Assembly: GCA_900696595.1 (NCBI GenBank)
Contig: CAADGT010000235.1
Location: forward strand, 1 to 33,995
Direction of reading: 5' to 3'
From: an uncultured Chloroflexota bacterium
Lineage (GTDB): Bacteria; Chloroflexota; Anaerolineae; Anaerolineales; Villigracilaceae
DNA length: 33,995 nt
The notes under the pieces were generated by a model that had not been told where the DNA came from, made no database searches, and was given only the letters and a program-made list of their open reading frames with translations. The stretch's first letter is position 1; each line of letters starts with the position of its first letter. This document shows positions 8,022 through 16,202 of the stretch, piece by piece. Position numbers and translations under genes: made by a program.

Positions 8022-8615
8022 ATGACACAACCAATCGAAATCGGACGTTTACTTCGCGCAGGCACAACGGGCTTCATCGCGGGCTGTCGCGTCAACCAAT
8101 TAAGCGCGCCTTCGTTCGGGGCGCTGGTCCGCGCGCCGCTGACGGACGGCTACCAGATCTATGGCTTGATCCACGACATTCACATAGACGACGACGGGCT
8201 GGTAAAGCAACTCGTCACCGCCGAAAACGGGAGCGAGGAAGTGATGAAGGACAACCGCGAGCGCCGCATCGTGCCGGTCGAAATGTCCGTGCTGGCGGTG
8301 GGCTATGAGCAGGATGGCAAAATCCATCACCTGTTGCCGCCGCGCCCGCCGTTGAGTTTGGACGCGATCTATGCCTGCGATGAGAAGGATATTATTCGCT
8401 TTACCGGGCGGTTTGGATATTTCCGTCACATCCTGAATTGCAAGGACGCGCCAGTGGGCGAAGCGATCGCGGCGCATATTTTGCAGGCGGGCAGGGCAAG
8501 AGGAGCGGACGGCGCGCGATGGATCGAGGCCGCGACGCAGGAAGTGATTACGCTGCTTCGGGATGATTACCCGACGTTGATGTCCGTGCTGGGGGCGCTG
8601 GCGGATATTTCATGA
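8022..8615 (+). CDS. Stand-alone HAS-barrel-like protein of the nurA-herA operon
   Basis: This 197-residue protein is all beta in its N-terminal half. The start (IGRLLRAGTTGFIAGCRV...FGALVRAP...YQIYGLIHDIHIDDDGLVKQL) resembles the HAS barrel at the N-terminus of HerA/ATP-synthase-like ATPases: a GxLxxxG opening, a DG/Y strand and a GxIxDI strand. The rest is helical (AIAAHILQAGRARGADGARWIEAATQEVITLLRDDYPTLMSVLGAL), and no Walker motifs are present. It follows the SH3 gene by 15 bp with AAGGGATGC before the ATG and precedes herA by 90 bp. A role in docking NurA onto the HerA ring is possible, since HAS barrels mediate that contact in known systems. The similarity is by eye and needs a profile search. 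Confidence 0.65.
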   Translation: MTQPIEIGRLLRAGTTGFIAGCRVNQLSAPSFGALVRAPLTDGYQIYGLIHDIHIDDDGLVKQLVTAENGSEEVMKDNRERRIVPVEMSVLAVGYEQDGKIHHLLPPRPPLSLDAIYACDEKDIIRFTGRFGYFRHILNCKDAPVGEAIAAHILQAGRARGADGARWIEAATQEVITLLRDDYPTLMSVLGALADIS

Positions 8616-8686
8616 TGTCGCGGCGAGGAGGGCGATCTCCCCGACGAAGCAATCTTCTAGCGAGCAAGAGCGCCCTCGCAACGACA
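8616..8686. repeat. Dispersed inverted repeat, family D (GACGAAGCAATCT type), degenerate copy
   Basis: TGTCG-N2-GCGAGG at the left and CCTCGC-AACGACA at the right form the arms around CCGACGAAGCAATCTTC. The same core with perfect arms is at 17715-17814. This copy fills the gap between the HAS-like gene and herA and starts directly after the TGA. Confidence 0.65.
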
Positions 8687-8705
8687 TGATGGCAAAGGAG
8701 AATTT

Positions 8706-10421
8706 ATGAACAATCAACGGACGCAAATCGGATACTTGGTCGGCGGGGGGTTGAAAGAAAACTTCCGCGTGCGGCTGACCGTCTCTCCGCAGGAGATTCA
8801 AGAGGGGGCGTTCGTCGTCATACAAAGCGGATGGTGGAATTATTACGGCATCGTGACCGACATCCAACTGGGCGCGACAGATCCGCGTTTTGCGGATGAG
8901 CAGACCGAAGCCCGCTTCCCCGCGCATATCGCCAAAGCCCTGCACGGGCAGACGTTGTACGCCAATCTCGAAGTCCTGCCAAATCTGATGCTGGAGGTGG
9001 GACCCGAATTGGGCGCGCCTGAGTATAAGGATTGGCAGGCAAAAATTGACGCGGGCTTGAAGGACGCGCCGCGCATTTTGCCCGTCAAGAATGTGCCGCC
9101 GCACCACGCCGTCGTGTCGCTGGCAAACGAGGGCGATATCGCGGAGATCTTCGGCAAGGACGAAAAAGAATATTTTGAAATCGGAAAAACCCGCGAAGGC
9201 GATTTACCCGTCCGAATTGACCTGAAAAAGTTTGTGCGGCGCTCCTCCGGTATTTTTGGCGCCACAGGCTCGGGGAAATCCTTCCTAACCAGGGTAGTGT
9301 TATCCGGCCTTATCCATAAAACAGACGTTTCTTTGCTTGTTTTGGATATGCATAATGAATATGGTTACACCTACAATCCACCCGAAGGCGGAAATGCCGT
9401 TCCGGGCTTGAAAGACATGCTGGGGTCAAAAGTCAAGATAGTTGGGTTGGGTCGCGGTCAAGACGCAATGTACCAAGGTCTTGCGCCAGACATCAATTTG
9501 GAAATCGCCATGAACGACATACATACCGGCGATATCGAAATTTTGTCGCGAGAATTAAGTCTGCGGGAGACAACGCCAACAACTCTGGCGGCGCTGTTTG
9601 GCAGGTTTAAGGAAAACTGGTTTCGAGAATTTGTGAAGATGGAAAGTATGCCAAAACAAAAAGACGAAGATGGAAATTCGTTTTATCCAGACGGCAGCCT
9701 GGAGGGATGGGCTGAAAGCGCAGGCGTTCACCCTGAAGCGGCAAAAGGCTTGCACTCTCGGTTAAGTAAATTAATTAGCGGACGGACTTACGTCGTCGAA
9801 AAATCTGATAACGACGGAGTAAAACAAATTGTAAACGCCCTCCAATCCGGACAAAGCGTAATATTGTCCTTCGGAAGGCACGATCACGACCTTGATTATT
9901 TGCTTGTCTCGAATATTCTAACCCGCCGTATTCGTGAAGTTTGGGAGGAAAAGACAAATGAATACCATCGCGTCAAAGACGCGACGGTTTTGCCCCGCCC
10001 GCTTGTTATTGTGATTGAAGAGGCTCATAAACTATTGAACCGCGAGATGGCTTCGCAAACGACTTTCTCGACGATTGCCAGAGAACTTCGGAAGTATTAT
10101 GTGACGCTCCTGATCATTGACCAGCGACCGTCTCAAATTTACGACGAGGTAATGTCTCAACTTGGCACGCGCATCAGCGGCTGGCTTGGCGACGACGCCG
10201 ACATTCAGGCTGTATTATCCGGCTTGTCAGGGCGGGAGGCGTTAAAAGGCATGTTGGCTCGTCTTCAATCGGGCAAAGAGGTTTTGCTTTTAGGTCCCTG
10301 GGGCGTTCCCATGCCATTGCCTGTGAAGTCTCGAAGATATGACGAGGATTTCAAAAAGGAATTATTGAGAGATAAGCCAAAGAAAAGCAGGGAGCAAAAC
10401 ATGAAAGAACTTGGCTTTTAA
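8706..10421 (+). CDS. herA: HerA-like DNA translocase ATPase (HAS barrel plus DUF87)
   Basis: This 571-residue hexameric-type ATPase would drive DNA through the NurA nuclease during end resection. The N-terminal HAS barrel covers about residues 1-140. The Walker A motif GATGSGKS is at 185-192, the LVLDMHNEYG strand follows near 215, the Walker B IEEAH is at 437-441, and the conserved LGTRISGWLGDDADIQAVLSGLSG block is near 485-510. The ATG follows AAAGGAGAATTT with ideal spacing. Base use changes inside the gene. The first 190 codons favour G/C third positions like the neighbours, while the rest is visibly poorer in GC with many ATT, TTG, GAT and AAA codons. This may be a recombination boundary. 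Confidence 0.92.
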   Translation: MNNQRTQIGYLVGGGLKENFRVRLTVSPQEIQEGAFVVIQSGWWNYYGIVTDIQLGATDPRFADEQTEARFPAHIAKALHGQTLYANLEVLPNLMLEVGPELGAPEYKDWQAKIDAGLKDAPRILPVKNVPPHHAVVSLANEGDIAEIFGKDEKEYFEIGKTREGDLPVRIDLKKFVRRSSGIFGATGSGKSFLTRVVLSGLIHKTDVSLLVLDMHNEYGYTYNPPEGGNAVPGLKDMLGSKVKIVGLGRGQDAMYQGLAPDINLEIAMNDIHTGDIEILSRELSLRETTPTTLAALFGRFKENWFREFVKMESMPKQKDEDGNSFYPDGSLEGWAESAGVHPEAAKGLHSRLSKLISGRTYVVEKSDNDGVKQIVNALQSGQSVILSFGRHDHDLDYLLVSNILTRRIREVWEEKTNEYHRVKDATVLPRPLVIVIEEAHKLLNREMASQTTFSTIARELRKYYVTLLIIDQRPSQIYDEVMSQLGTRISGWLGDDADIQAVLSGLSGREALKGMLARLQSGKEVLLLGPWGVPMPLPVKSRRYDEDFKKELLRDKPKKSREQNMKELGF

Positions 10422-10619
10422 AGTTCTTCGGGATTAAGCGGGACGAAAACCCCTTTTATCGCTGAGGACCTGGAGAACATGGAGATGTTAGGACGCGCTC
10501 ACTTTACACATGACTCCGTAATCTGCGATGAAAACGGATCCCCGACAGGGTTCGTCGTGTCGTAAAGCGGTTTGGGTTCTGTAAAATAAAGAAAGACTCC
10601 GCCAAGCGCCCGAGCGCAT

Positions 10620-10991
10620 CTATTCGCCCATGGCAGCCACAAACGCAATCGCCATATTTTCCGCGTGACTCAAACTCACCGACCAGGTCGTCAGACCCTG
10701 TTCTTTCGCCAGCCTTTCCCCTTCCCCGGCGAGGACGAGATACGGCGCCCTCCTCGCATCCGAGCGGATTTCGATCTCCAGCCAACTGACGTCGCCAATG
10801 CCGCAACCCAACGCCTTCGCCGCCGCCTCCTTTGCCGCAAAGCGCGCCGCCAACGAAGAAGCCCTCCCCGCGCAATCCCTTTGTTCCAACCCCGTAAAGA
10901 CGCGATTCAAGAACCGCGCCCCATGCCGTTCGATCATTCCCGCCACCCGGCTGATCTCAATCAAATCAACGCCTGTTCGTAGAATCTCCAA
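10620..10991 (-). CDS. acpS: Holo-[acyl-carrier-protein] synthase AcpS
   Basis: This 123-residue enzyme transfers 4'-phosphopantetheine from CoA to acyl carrier protein. The metal-binding D9 lies in TGVDLIEISRV, and E55 and K59 lie in RFAAKEAAAKALGCGI, both hallmark motifs. The ending SLSHAENMAIAFVAAM is also typical. The length is normal for AcpS. The start must be a TTG at 10991-10989, because an in-frame TAA lies directly upstream and no ATG or GTG precedes the GVD motif. A CGGAG about 10 nt upstream can serve as ribosome site. It lies downstream of the M16 pair after about 110 bp of low-information sequence. Confidence 0.92.
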   Translation of the reverse strand: MEILRTGVDLIEISRVAGMIERHGARFLNRVFTGLEQRDCAGRASSLAARFAAKEAAAKALGCGIGDVSWLEIEIRSDARRAPYLVLAGEGERLAKEQGLTTWSVSLSHAENMAIAFVAAMGE

Positions 10992-11100
10992 TTACCAATC
11001 TCCGAGCGCCAACCCTTCGACCATGCTCAGGGCAAGTCTCCAACCACCAATTACGAATTACGAATCACGCATTACTCGTCCCTCATCACTCATCCCTCCC

Positions 11101-12375
11101 CTACGGCCCCGCCGTCGCAATCACCAACCGATCCGGGTCAATATACTTGCGCGCCACTTCGACCACATCGGAACGGGTCACGCCGCGCACCAAACTTTCA
11201 TAACGCTGGTAATAATCCATGCCGAGGTCGTAACGGTGAATGTTGAGGATCGCGCCAGTCACGCCGCCGTTCGACTCCAGGCTCAACGGCAGCCGCCCGA
11301 TGAAATTCGACTGGCTGTCGGCGAGTTCCTCCTTCGTTACGCCGCTCTTCACAAAACGCCGCAATTCCTTTTCGATGAGACCGAGCGCCTTCTTCAAATT
11401 CTTTGGGTTCACCCCCGCCGAGACCTCCCAACTTCCGGGCCCGATCCCCGCGTTCAAACTCGATGAGGCGTAATCAGCCAGCCCGGCTTTCTCGCGCACC
11501 GAATCGCCGATGCGCCCCATCATCCCAAACTGACCCAAAACCGAATTCCCCAAAGACGCCGCCATGTAATCGGGGCTTTTGCGATTCGGTCCCAGCGCGC
11601 CAACCACCAGATCGGATTGCGCCTTGCCTGGGATGGGATGATGTTGCGCGATGCCCTTCTCCACAGGCTTGATCGGTGGAAGTGGAGGCGGCTCTTTCTG
11701 ACCCGCGGCCTGCCAGCCGCCCAGAACTTTTTCCACCGCCTCAGCCGCTTTCTTCGGGTGAATCGCCCCAACGATGGCGATGACCAAGCCCCGCGGTCCA
11801 AAGTGCAGGCGGTGAAATTCTTCCAAATCCTTGCGCGTGATTGACTGAATCGTTTCCACGAATCCATCGGTGGGTTTGCCGTAGGGATGGTCGGGATAGA
11901 GAAATTGCTCGAAGATCAAATCCGCCATATCGGATGTATCCTGCGCGCGCAGGGCGAGACCCGTCAGCAGTTGCGCGCGCAGGCGTTCGGTTTCATCGTT
12001 AGGGAAGATCGGCGTTTGCAGGGATTCAGCCAGGAGTTTTAAAAGAAGCGGCGAATCCTCCGCCAGCGCGCGCCCGCCGAAGTTGGCATTGTGGACTCCC
12101 GAGTCGAAGCCGAGGCTCGCGCCGACCGACTCGAGTTCATTATAGATCGCGTCGAACCCGCGCGTTTGTGTGCCGCGCATCAACATGCTGGAGACGAAAT
12201 CCGCAAGACCGAGTTTGTCGTCCGTTTCGAAGATCGAACCGGCAGGCAGGTAGCCGCCGATATTGACCGCGGGGCTGTTAAAATTGGAACGCGCCAGGAC
12301 GGTGATGCCGTTTGGCAATGCCGCCCGGTAAATATCTTCGGGGCTGGGGAAGGATGTTTTCGGTTTCAGAGCCAT
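11101..12375 (-). CDS. M16-family peptidase-like subunit lacking the zinc motif
   Basis: This 424-residue M16 (pitrilysin-like) protein has lost the catalytic site. At the position of HxxEH it reads LADFVSSM, with no His or Glu ligands. It keeps the substrate-binding C-terminal domain, including an R/Y-type region (ILNIHRYDLGMDYYQRYESLVRGV) and Gly-rich loops (GNSVLGQFGMMGRIGDSVREKAGL). In bacterial two-subunit M16B peptidases an inactive R/Y-bearing subunit pairs with a zinc-bearing one, and the active gene lies directly upstream with zero spacing (its TAA abuts this ATG). The pair likely forms a cytosolic or exported heterodimer that degrades small peptides. No signal peptide is seen. Confidence 0.88.
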   Translation of the reverse strand: MALKPKTSFPSPEDIYRAALPNGITVLARSNFNSPAVNIGGYLPAGSIFETDDKLGLADFVSSMLMRGTQTRGFDAIYNELESVGASLGFDSGVHNANFGGRALAEDSPLLLKLLAESLQTPIFPNDETERLRAQLLTGLALRAQDTSDMADLIFEQFLYPDHPYGKPTDGFVETIQSITRKDLEEFHRLHFGPRGLVIAIVGAIHPKKAAEAVEKVLGGWQAAGQKEPPPLPPIKPVEKGIAQHHPIPGKAQSDLVVGALGPNRKSPDYMAASLGNSVLGQFGMMGRIGDSVREKAGLADYASSSLNAGIGPGSWEVSAGVNPKNLKKALGLIEKELRRFVKSGVTKEELADSQSNFIGRLPLSLESNGGVTGAILNIHRYDLGMDYYQRYESLVRGVTRSDVVEVARKYIDPDRLVIATAGP

Positions 12376-13638
12376 TTACGCCACCTTCCCGGTGGGCAGA
12401 TACAAGCCCACAACGCGCCTGTTGGTTTGAAAATACGTCTGCGCCGCTCGTTGAACGTCGGCAGGCGTCACTTTCGCAAGTCTGTCCAGATACTTCGTGT
12501 ACCAACTGTAATCGGAGAACATCGCGGTATAGCCCATCCAAAAGGCTTGATGCGTGATGTTCTCGCTGCCATAGGCGAAGACCGCCCGCGCCTGCTTGAC
12601 CGCGCGTTTAATCTCTTCCTCGGGCGCAAGTTCATCCTGCATCCTCTTTATTTCGTCGTCCAAAACGGTTAGCGCTTCCTCCGGTTTTTTATCCGGCGGG
12701 TGGACGATGGTAAAGCGATACAGGTACGGGTCAATCGTCGCCTCGCTCCAGCCGGAGACGTCCACGGCAATCCCGGTGTCCACGAGCGCGCGATAAAGGC
12801 GGCAGGTTTTGTAGGAAAGCCCGCTCGCGCCGTTGAGCAGGCTTTCCAACACTTGAAGCGTAAAGTAATCGGCGTGGGTCGCATTCGGGAAGGGATAAGC
12901 GACATGGGTAAACGTCGTCTCGCCGGGACCTTCCAGCGTCAACCGCACTTCGCCCTTGCGCTCCGGCTCGGGGCGGGCAAGCCGCGGCGGGACGCTCCCT
13001 TTGGGGATCGGCTCGAACAATTCCCGGATGCGTTTGAGCATGGACTTTGTCTCGAAATCCCCCGCAAGACAAAGGACGGCGTTGTTCGGGGCGTAATAAG
13101 TTCGGTAATGCCTGTAAAGGTCTTCGCGCGTGATGGAATGCAGGTCCGCCATATCGCCGATGATCTCATGATGATAGGGATGCACGCGGAAGGAGGCGTG
13201 TTGCACCGCCTCGCGCAGGCGGAACATCGGCTCGTTCTCGGAGCCTTCGCGTTCGGAGATAATAACGGTTCTTTCGGATGCGACTTCTTTGGGGTCGAAG
13301 AGGCTTTTGGTCATGCGATCGGCTTCGAGGCGCAGGGCGAGGTCTACTTTGGCGGCGGGCATGGTCTCGTAATAGCGGGTGGAATCGCGCGAGGTGGAGG
13401 CGTTCCAGCGTCCGCCGTCGCGCGAGATGGCTTTATCCAGCAAGCCGCCGGGGAATTTCTTCGTGCCTTTGAAGAGCATGTGTTCGGTCCAGTGCGAGAT
13501 GCCGGTCCTGCCGGTCGGTTCGTCGCGCGATCCGACCTTGTACCAGATCCACGACGAAATGATCGGCGCGGTGTGAATCTCTTTGAGCATGACCTTCATG
13601 CCGTTCTTGAGCGTGAGTTGGGTGACGGGGTTTTTCAT
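12376..13638 (-). CDS. M16-family zinc metallopeptidase, catalytic subunit
   Basis: This 420-residue M16 peptidase carries the inverted zinc motif HWTEH, with H49 and H53 as ligands and E52 as the base. The third ligand is E129 in IISEREGSENEP, the usual distance downstream. It would cleave short peptides together with the zinc-less partner encoded directly after it. The C-terminal half (SYKTCRLYRALVDTGIAVDVSGWSE, VKQARAVFAYGSENITHQAFWMG) fits the non-catalytic M16 domain. The ATG follows CTGGAG with 5-nt spacing. The TAA stop and the next ATG are contiguous, so the two subunits are almost certainly coupled for equal synthesis. No export signal is evident. Confidence 0.92.
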   Translation of the reverse strand: MKNPVTQLTLKNGMKVMLKEIHTAPIISSWIWYKVGSRDEPTGRTGISHWTEHMLFKGTKKFPGGLLDKAISRDGGRWNASTSRDSTRYYETMPAAKVDLALRLEADRMTKSLFDPKEVASERTVIISEREGSENEPMFRLREAVQHASFRVHPYHHEIIGDMADLHSITREDLYRHYRTYYAPNNAVLCLAGDFETKSMLKRIRELFEPIPKGSVPPRLARPEPERKGEVRLTLEGPGETTFTHVAYPFPNATHADYFTLQVLESLLNGASGLSYKTCRLYRALVDTGIAVDVSGWSEATIDPYLYRFTIVHPPDKKPEEALTVLDDEIKRMQDELAPEEEIKRAVKQARAVFAYGSENITHQAFWMGYTAMFSDYSWYTKYLDRLAKVTPADVQRAAQTYFQTNRRVVGLYLPTGKVA

Positions 13639-13674
13639 TTAACTCCAGGGGGGTGTCAGGTCTTCCTCATATAT

Positions 13675-14562
13675 TCACGGGCAGATCGGCTGGCCGTCCA
13701 TGTCCACGGCTTCGGGGTTGGTGACGCAGTAAATGGGACGGACGACGTCCTGCAAGCCGATGAAGGGGTCGTTCAACGATGTGGCGCTGAGCGGGATGTT
13801 GACCGGCACGTTCAGCGTGACGGGAACCTGCTTGTCCACGGGAACCGTCAGGTTCAGCATGATCGGCAGGACGGTTCCCGCCGGCAGGACGATGGTGGTG
13901 TTCGCCTGGGTGATGTTCAAGCCGCCGGTGTTGACGGTGACGAGGGCGTTGGTTATGGTGACGTTTTCGCTAAGGGTGACATTGGTCTGCTGGTTCAACA
14001 GCAGGTCAAACTTGACCGGGATGTCGGCTTGCACGGGGATGTTGGTCTCGATGCTGGCGCGTTCCATCAACTCGAAGTTGGAATACAACCCGCCGGGCAG
14101 GTCCATCAAGGCGGTCCCGGCGCTCAAAACCTTCGCCATATCCAGTTTGAGGCGATAGACGCTGATGACGAGGACGATGAGGATGACGGTTATGATAATG
14201 TTGATGGTAAGCGAGATGACGCTGGCGGTCGTCCAGAAGCGGGGCGCCCAGGCGGAGAATCCGGCTCGGGGAGCGGAATCCAACTTCGGGCTGGGGCTTG
14301 AGGCGGGCTGTCCGGGCTGGGAAGCGCCTCCCGTAGAATCGGCTTGAGGAGCGGATTCGGGTTTGGGAGCGGCATCCTTCTTTTTGGGCAGTGAATTTAA
14401 TTTGCCGTCTTTATCCGCGTTCTTGCGAGGCAGGGCAGAGAGGGGGTTCTTCTCATCGTCCATCTTGACCTCTTTCTTGGGCAGGCGCGAAAACGGGATG
14501 AAACTCGCGATGAGTTTCCTGAATTTTTCCACAGGATCTTCTTTGATGGGTTCTTCTGTCAT
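13675..14562 (-). CDS. Single-pass membrane protein with a beta-rich extracytoplasmic domain, function unknown
   Basis: This 295-residue protein has a charged, Pro/Ser/Ala-rich cytoplasmic N-terminus (about 1-105, many Lys) and one membrane helix (about 112-135, ISLTINIIITVILIVLVISV). It ends in a domain of alternating polar and hydrophobic strands rich in Asn, Thr and Val (TNVTLSENVTITNALVTVNTG), with two Cys near the C-terminus. I do not recognise the family; the style is common in Anaerolineae. The start follows AACAGGAGCCGCC. It is the first gene of a minus-strand run, 36 bp before the active M16 peptidase, so it may be cotranscribed with it and could anchor or serve the peptidase at the membrane. 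That last point is speculation. Confidence 0.7.
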   Translation of the reverse strand: MTEEPIKEDPVEKFRKLIASFIPFSRLPKKEVKMDDEKNPLSALPRKNADKDGKLNSLPKKKDAAPKPESAPQADSTGGASQPGQPASSPSPKLDSAPRAGFSAWAPRFWTTASVISLTINIIITVILIVLVISVYRLKLDMAKVLSAGTALMDLPGGLYSNFELMERASIETNIPVQADIPVKFDLLLNQQTNVTLSENVTITNALVTVNTGGLNITQANTTIVLPAGTVLPIMLNLTVPVDKQVPVTLNVPVNIPLSATSLNDPFIGLQDVVRPIYCVTNPEAVDMDGQPICP

Positions 14563-14779
14563 GGCGGCTCCTGTTCAAAACATTACATTCGTTACATAAT
14601 CGTAACATAGTCCGGCAATATGGACGCGGTCTGATTACCTTACACTCTTAAAATCAGGACGCGGACGAGCGCTGAAACGCGGATTCAAGGCGTTTTGTCA
14701 AAAAATCAGCGTCCAAAAAACAAAGTGAAGGTAATCAAGGACGCGGTTTATTGTATGATGATATGAGGATGAAAACGGC
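14563..14779. other. Divergent intergenic region with short repeated motifs
   Basis: The gap between the divergent membrane-protein and flavoprotein genes holds an inverted pair GTTAC/GTAAC (14591-14606) next to the minus-strand gene. It also holds three direct copies of GGACGCGG (14622-14629, 14657-14664, 14739-14746). TGATTACCTT (14632-14641) recurs inverted as AAGGTAATCA at 14728-14737. This looks like a control region, but no regulator can be named. Confidence 0.4.
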
Positions 14780-14808
14780 TTGTGAGCGGCTTTGTTTTCA
14801 CATATAAT
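14780..14808 (+). promoter_or_regulatory. Sigma-70 type promoter of the flavoprotein gene
   Basis: A -35 TTGTGA (14780-14785) and a consensus -10 TATAAT (14803-14808) are separated by 17 bp. The start is predicted near 14815, about 29 nt before the GTG start codon. Confidence 0.7.
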
Positions 14809-14843
14809 GCGATGGTTTGTGTCTGAATTTAAGGAGGAAGAAC

Positions 14844-16154
14844 GTGGAAAATCAATTTTCTGTTGCAGTGATCGGCGCGGGACCGGCGGGACTCTTCGGC
14901 GCGCGCGAACTGGCAAATAACAAGGCGCGCGTGACGCTTTTCAACCGCGATATCAAGGCGGGCGGTCTGGCGGAGTACGGCATTTATCTCGAAAAACATA
15001 CGATGAAGGAAGGCTTGCGCAGGCAGTTCCGACAGGCGCTGGATCTGCCGAACATCGTGTATTACGGCAATGTAACGGTCGGCGCGGGCGGGGATTTTAC
15101 GCTCGACCAGATTCGCGCGCTCGGTTTCGACGCGGCGCTGGTCGCGGCGGGAGCGCAGGGGACGAAGAGCCTGGGACTGCCCGGCGAAGAATTGGAGGGA
15201 GTGTATCACGCCAAGGATGTGGTGTACCACTACAATAAACTTCCGCCGTTCAGCCGGCGCAAGTTTCGCTTTGGGAAGAAATGCGCCATCATCGGCGCGG
15301 GCAATGTGATGGTGGATATTGCGCGTTTTTTGATCAACCATTGCGGCGCGGAGGAAGTGACCGCGGTCGTGCGGCGCGGTCCCGCGGAGGTGAACTTTAC
15401 GAAGGAAGAGATGAAACATTTGATCTCATATCTTGACATGGATGAGTTCGAGAGCGAGATGAAACGCGCGCAGCCCGCGCTCGAAGCGATCAAACAGGAC
15501 CCGCAGATTGGGCGCAATAAGATCATGGAAGCGTTCGCCAAGGCGGATCCGAAAACGCAAAACGCAACGTTCCGTTTCGATTTCCTCGCTTCGCCGGTTG
15601 GGATGATCGGCGGAAACGGCTCGCTGGCGAAACTCGAAGTGGAGGAGAACATCCTGACCGAACGCGACGGCAAGACCAGCGCGAAAGGCACGGGGGTGAA
15701 ACGGACTCTGGATGTGGATACGGTCATCTTCGCCATCGGCGACCAGGTGGATGCGAACTTCGGTTTGCCCGTGGAATGGGGCGAGTTTGTGAAGAATAAG
15801 GAGCCGAAATTCCCGGTGGAGGGCAACTCGTACGAGTCGCCCATCGAAGGCGTGTTCGTCGGCGGTTGGTCGCGCAAGGCGAGCGAAGGACTGGTCGGTT
15901 ATGCCCGCAAGGACGGGATCAACGCGGCGAAGGCAGTTTTGCAGTATCTGCAAACGAAATCTCCCGCCAATATCCGCGCGGAGGCGGTTGAAGAATGCGT
16001 GGACGCCCTTCCCAAACGGGCGGTGAGAAAGGAAGACCTCAAACGGTTGGAGGCGATCGAAGCCAGGGAAGCCAAAAAGCGCGGGCTTGAAGAATTCAAG
16101 TTCTCAAGCAACGAAGAGATGCTGCAGGCGATGGGTTTGATCGAAACGGCGTAA
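14844..16154 (+). CDS. FAD/NADP oxidoreductase, adrenodoxin reductase (FprA) / glutamate-synthase small-subunit type
   Basis: This 436-residue cytosolic flavoprotein has two dinucleotide sites. The FAD site GAGPAG is at 11-16 and the NADP site GAGNVMVDIARFL is near 151. The GNxxxD and GVFVGGWSRKASEGLVGYARKDG signatures (second FAD contact) match ferredoxin-NADP reductases of the adrenodoxin reductase type, and GltD-like subunits are the next closest group. It would pass electrons between NADPH and a ferredoxin or partner protein, but no ferredoxin gene is adjacent. The GTG at 14844 is chosen because AAGGAGG lies 6 nt upstream; an in-frame start at 14817 has no ribosome site. It is followed by a strong hairpin. 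Confidence 0.85.
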   Translation: MENQFSVAVIGAGPAGLFGARELANNKARVTLFNRDIKAGGLAEYGIYLEKHTMKEGLRRQFRQALDLPNIVYYGNVTVGAGGDFTLDQIRALGFDAALVAAGAQGTKSLGLPGEELEGVYHAKDVVYHYNKLPPFSRRKFRFGKKCAIIGAGNVMVDIARFLINHCGAEEVTAVVRRGPAEVNFTKEEMKHLISYLDMDEFESEMKRAQPALEAIKQDPQIGRNKIMEAFAKADPKTQNATFRFDFLASPVGMIGGNGSLAKLEVEENILTERDGKTSAKGTGVKRTLDVDTVIFAIGDQVDANFGLPVEWGEFVKNKEPKFPVEGNSYESPIEGVFVGGWSRKASEGLVGYARKDGINAAKAVLQYLQTKSPANIRAEAVEECVDALPKRAVRKEDLKRLEAIEAREAKKRGLEEFKFSSNEEMLQAMGLIETA

Positions 16155-16159
16155 GGTCA

Positions 16160-16194
16160 CAAACCTCCGAAGTCTTGAAGACTTCGGAGGTTTG
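16160..16194. terminator. 16-bp perfect hairpin between convergent genes (palindromic repeat family A)
   Basis: Two exact 16-nt arms (CAAACCTCCGAAGTCT and complement) enclose a TGA loop, 5 bp after the flavoprotein stop and 8 bp before the stop of the PIN gene on the other strand. There is no long T-run, so it may work bidirectionally. Its core CCGAAGTCTT..GACTTCGG recurs inside a gene at 17887-17923. Confidence 0.7.
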
Positions 16195-16202
16195 GAATCG
16201 TC

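Noticed and set aside
10422..10619. Possible small RNA or gene between herA and acpS
   Set aside because: No coding frame with a ribosome site, no strong hairpin with a T-run and no tRNA-like fold. I see nothing supportable here.
10992..11100. Runs of AATTACGAATTACGAATCACG and a CTTCGACCATGCTCAGGG motif between acpS and the M16 gene
   Set aside because: Short degenerate repeats without a clear unit or symmetry. They look like neutral intergenic sequence and do not support a named element.
12700..14301. 533-codon open frame opposite the M16 gene and the membrane protein gene
   Set aside because: It is long but spans two clear genes on the other strand, is Gly/Asp/Arg-biased in the way antisense frames are, and has no start signal.
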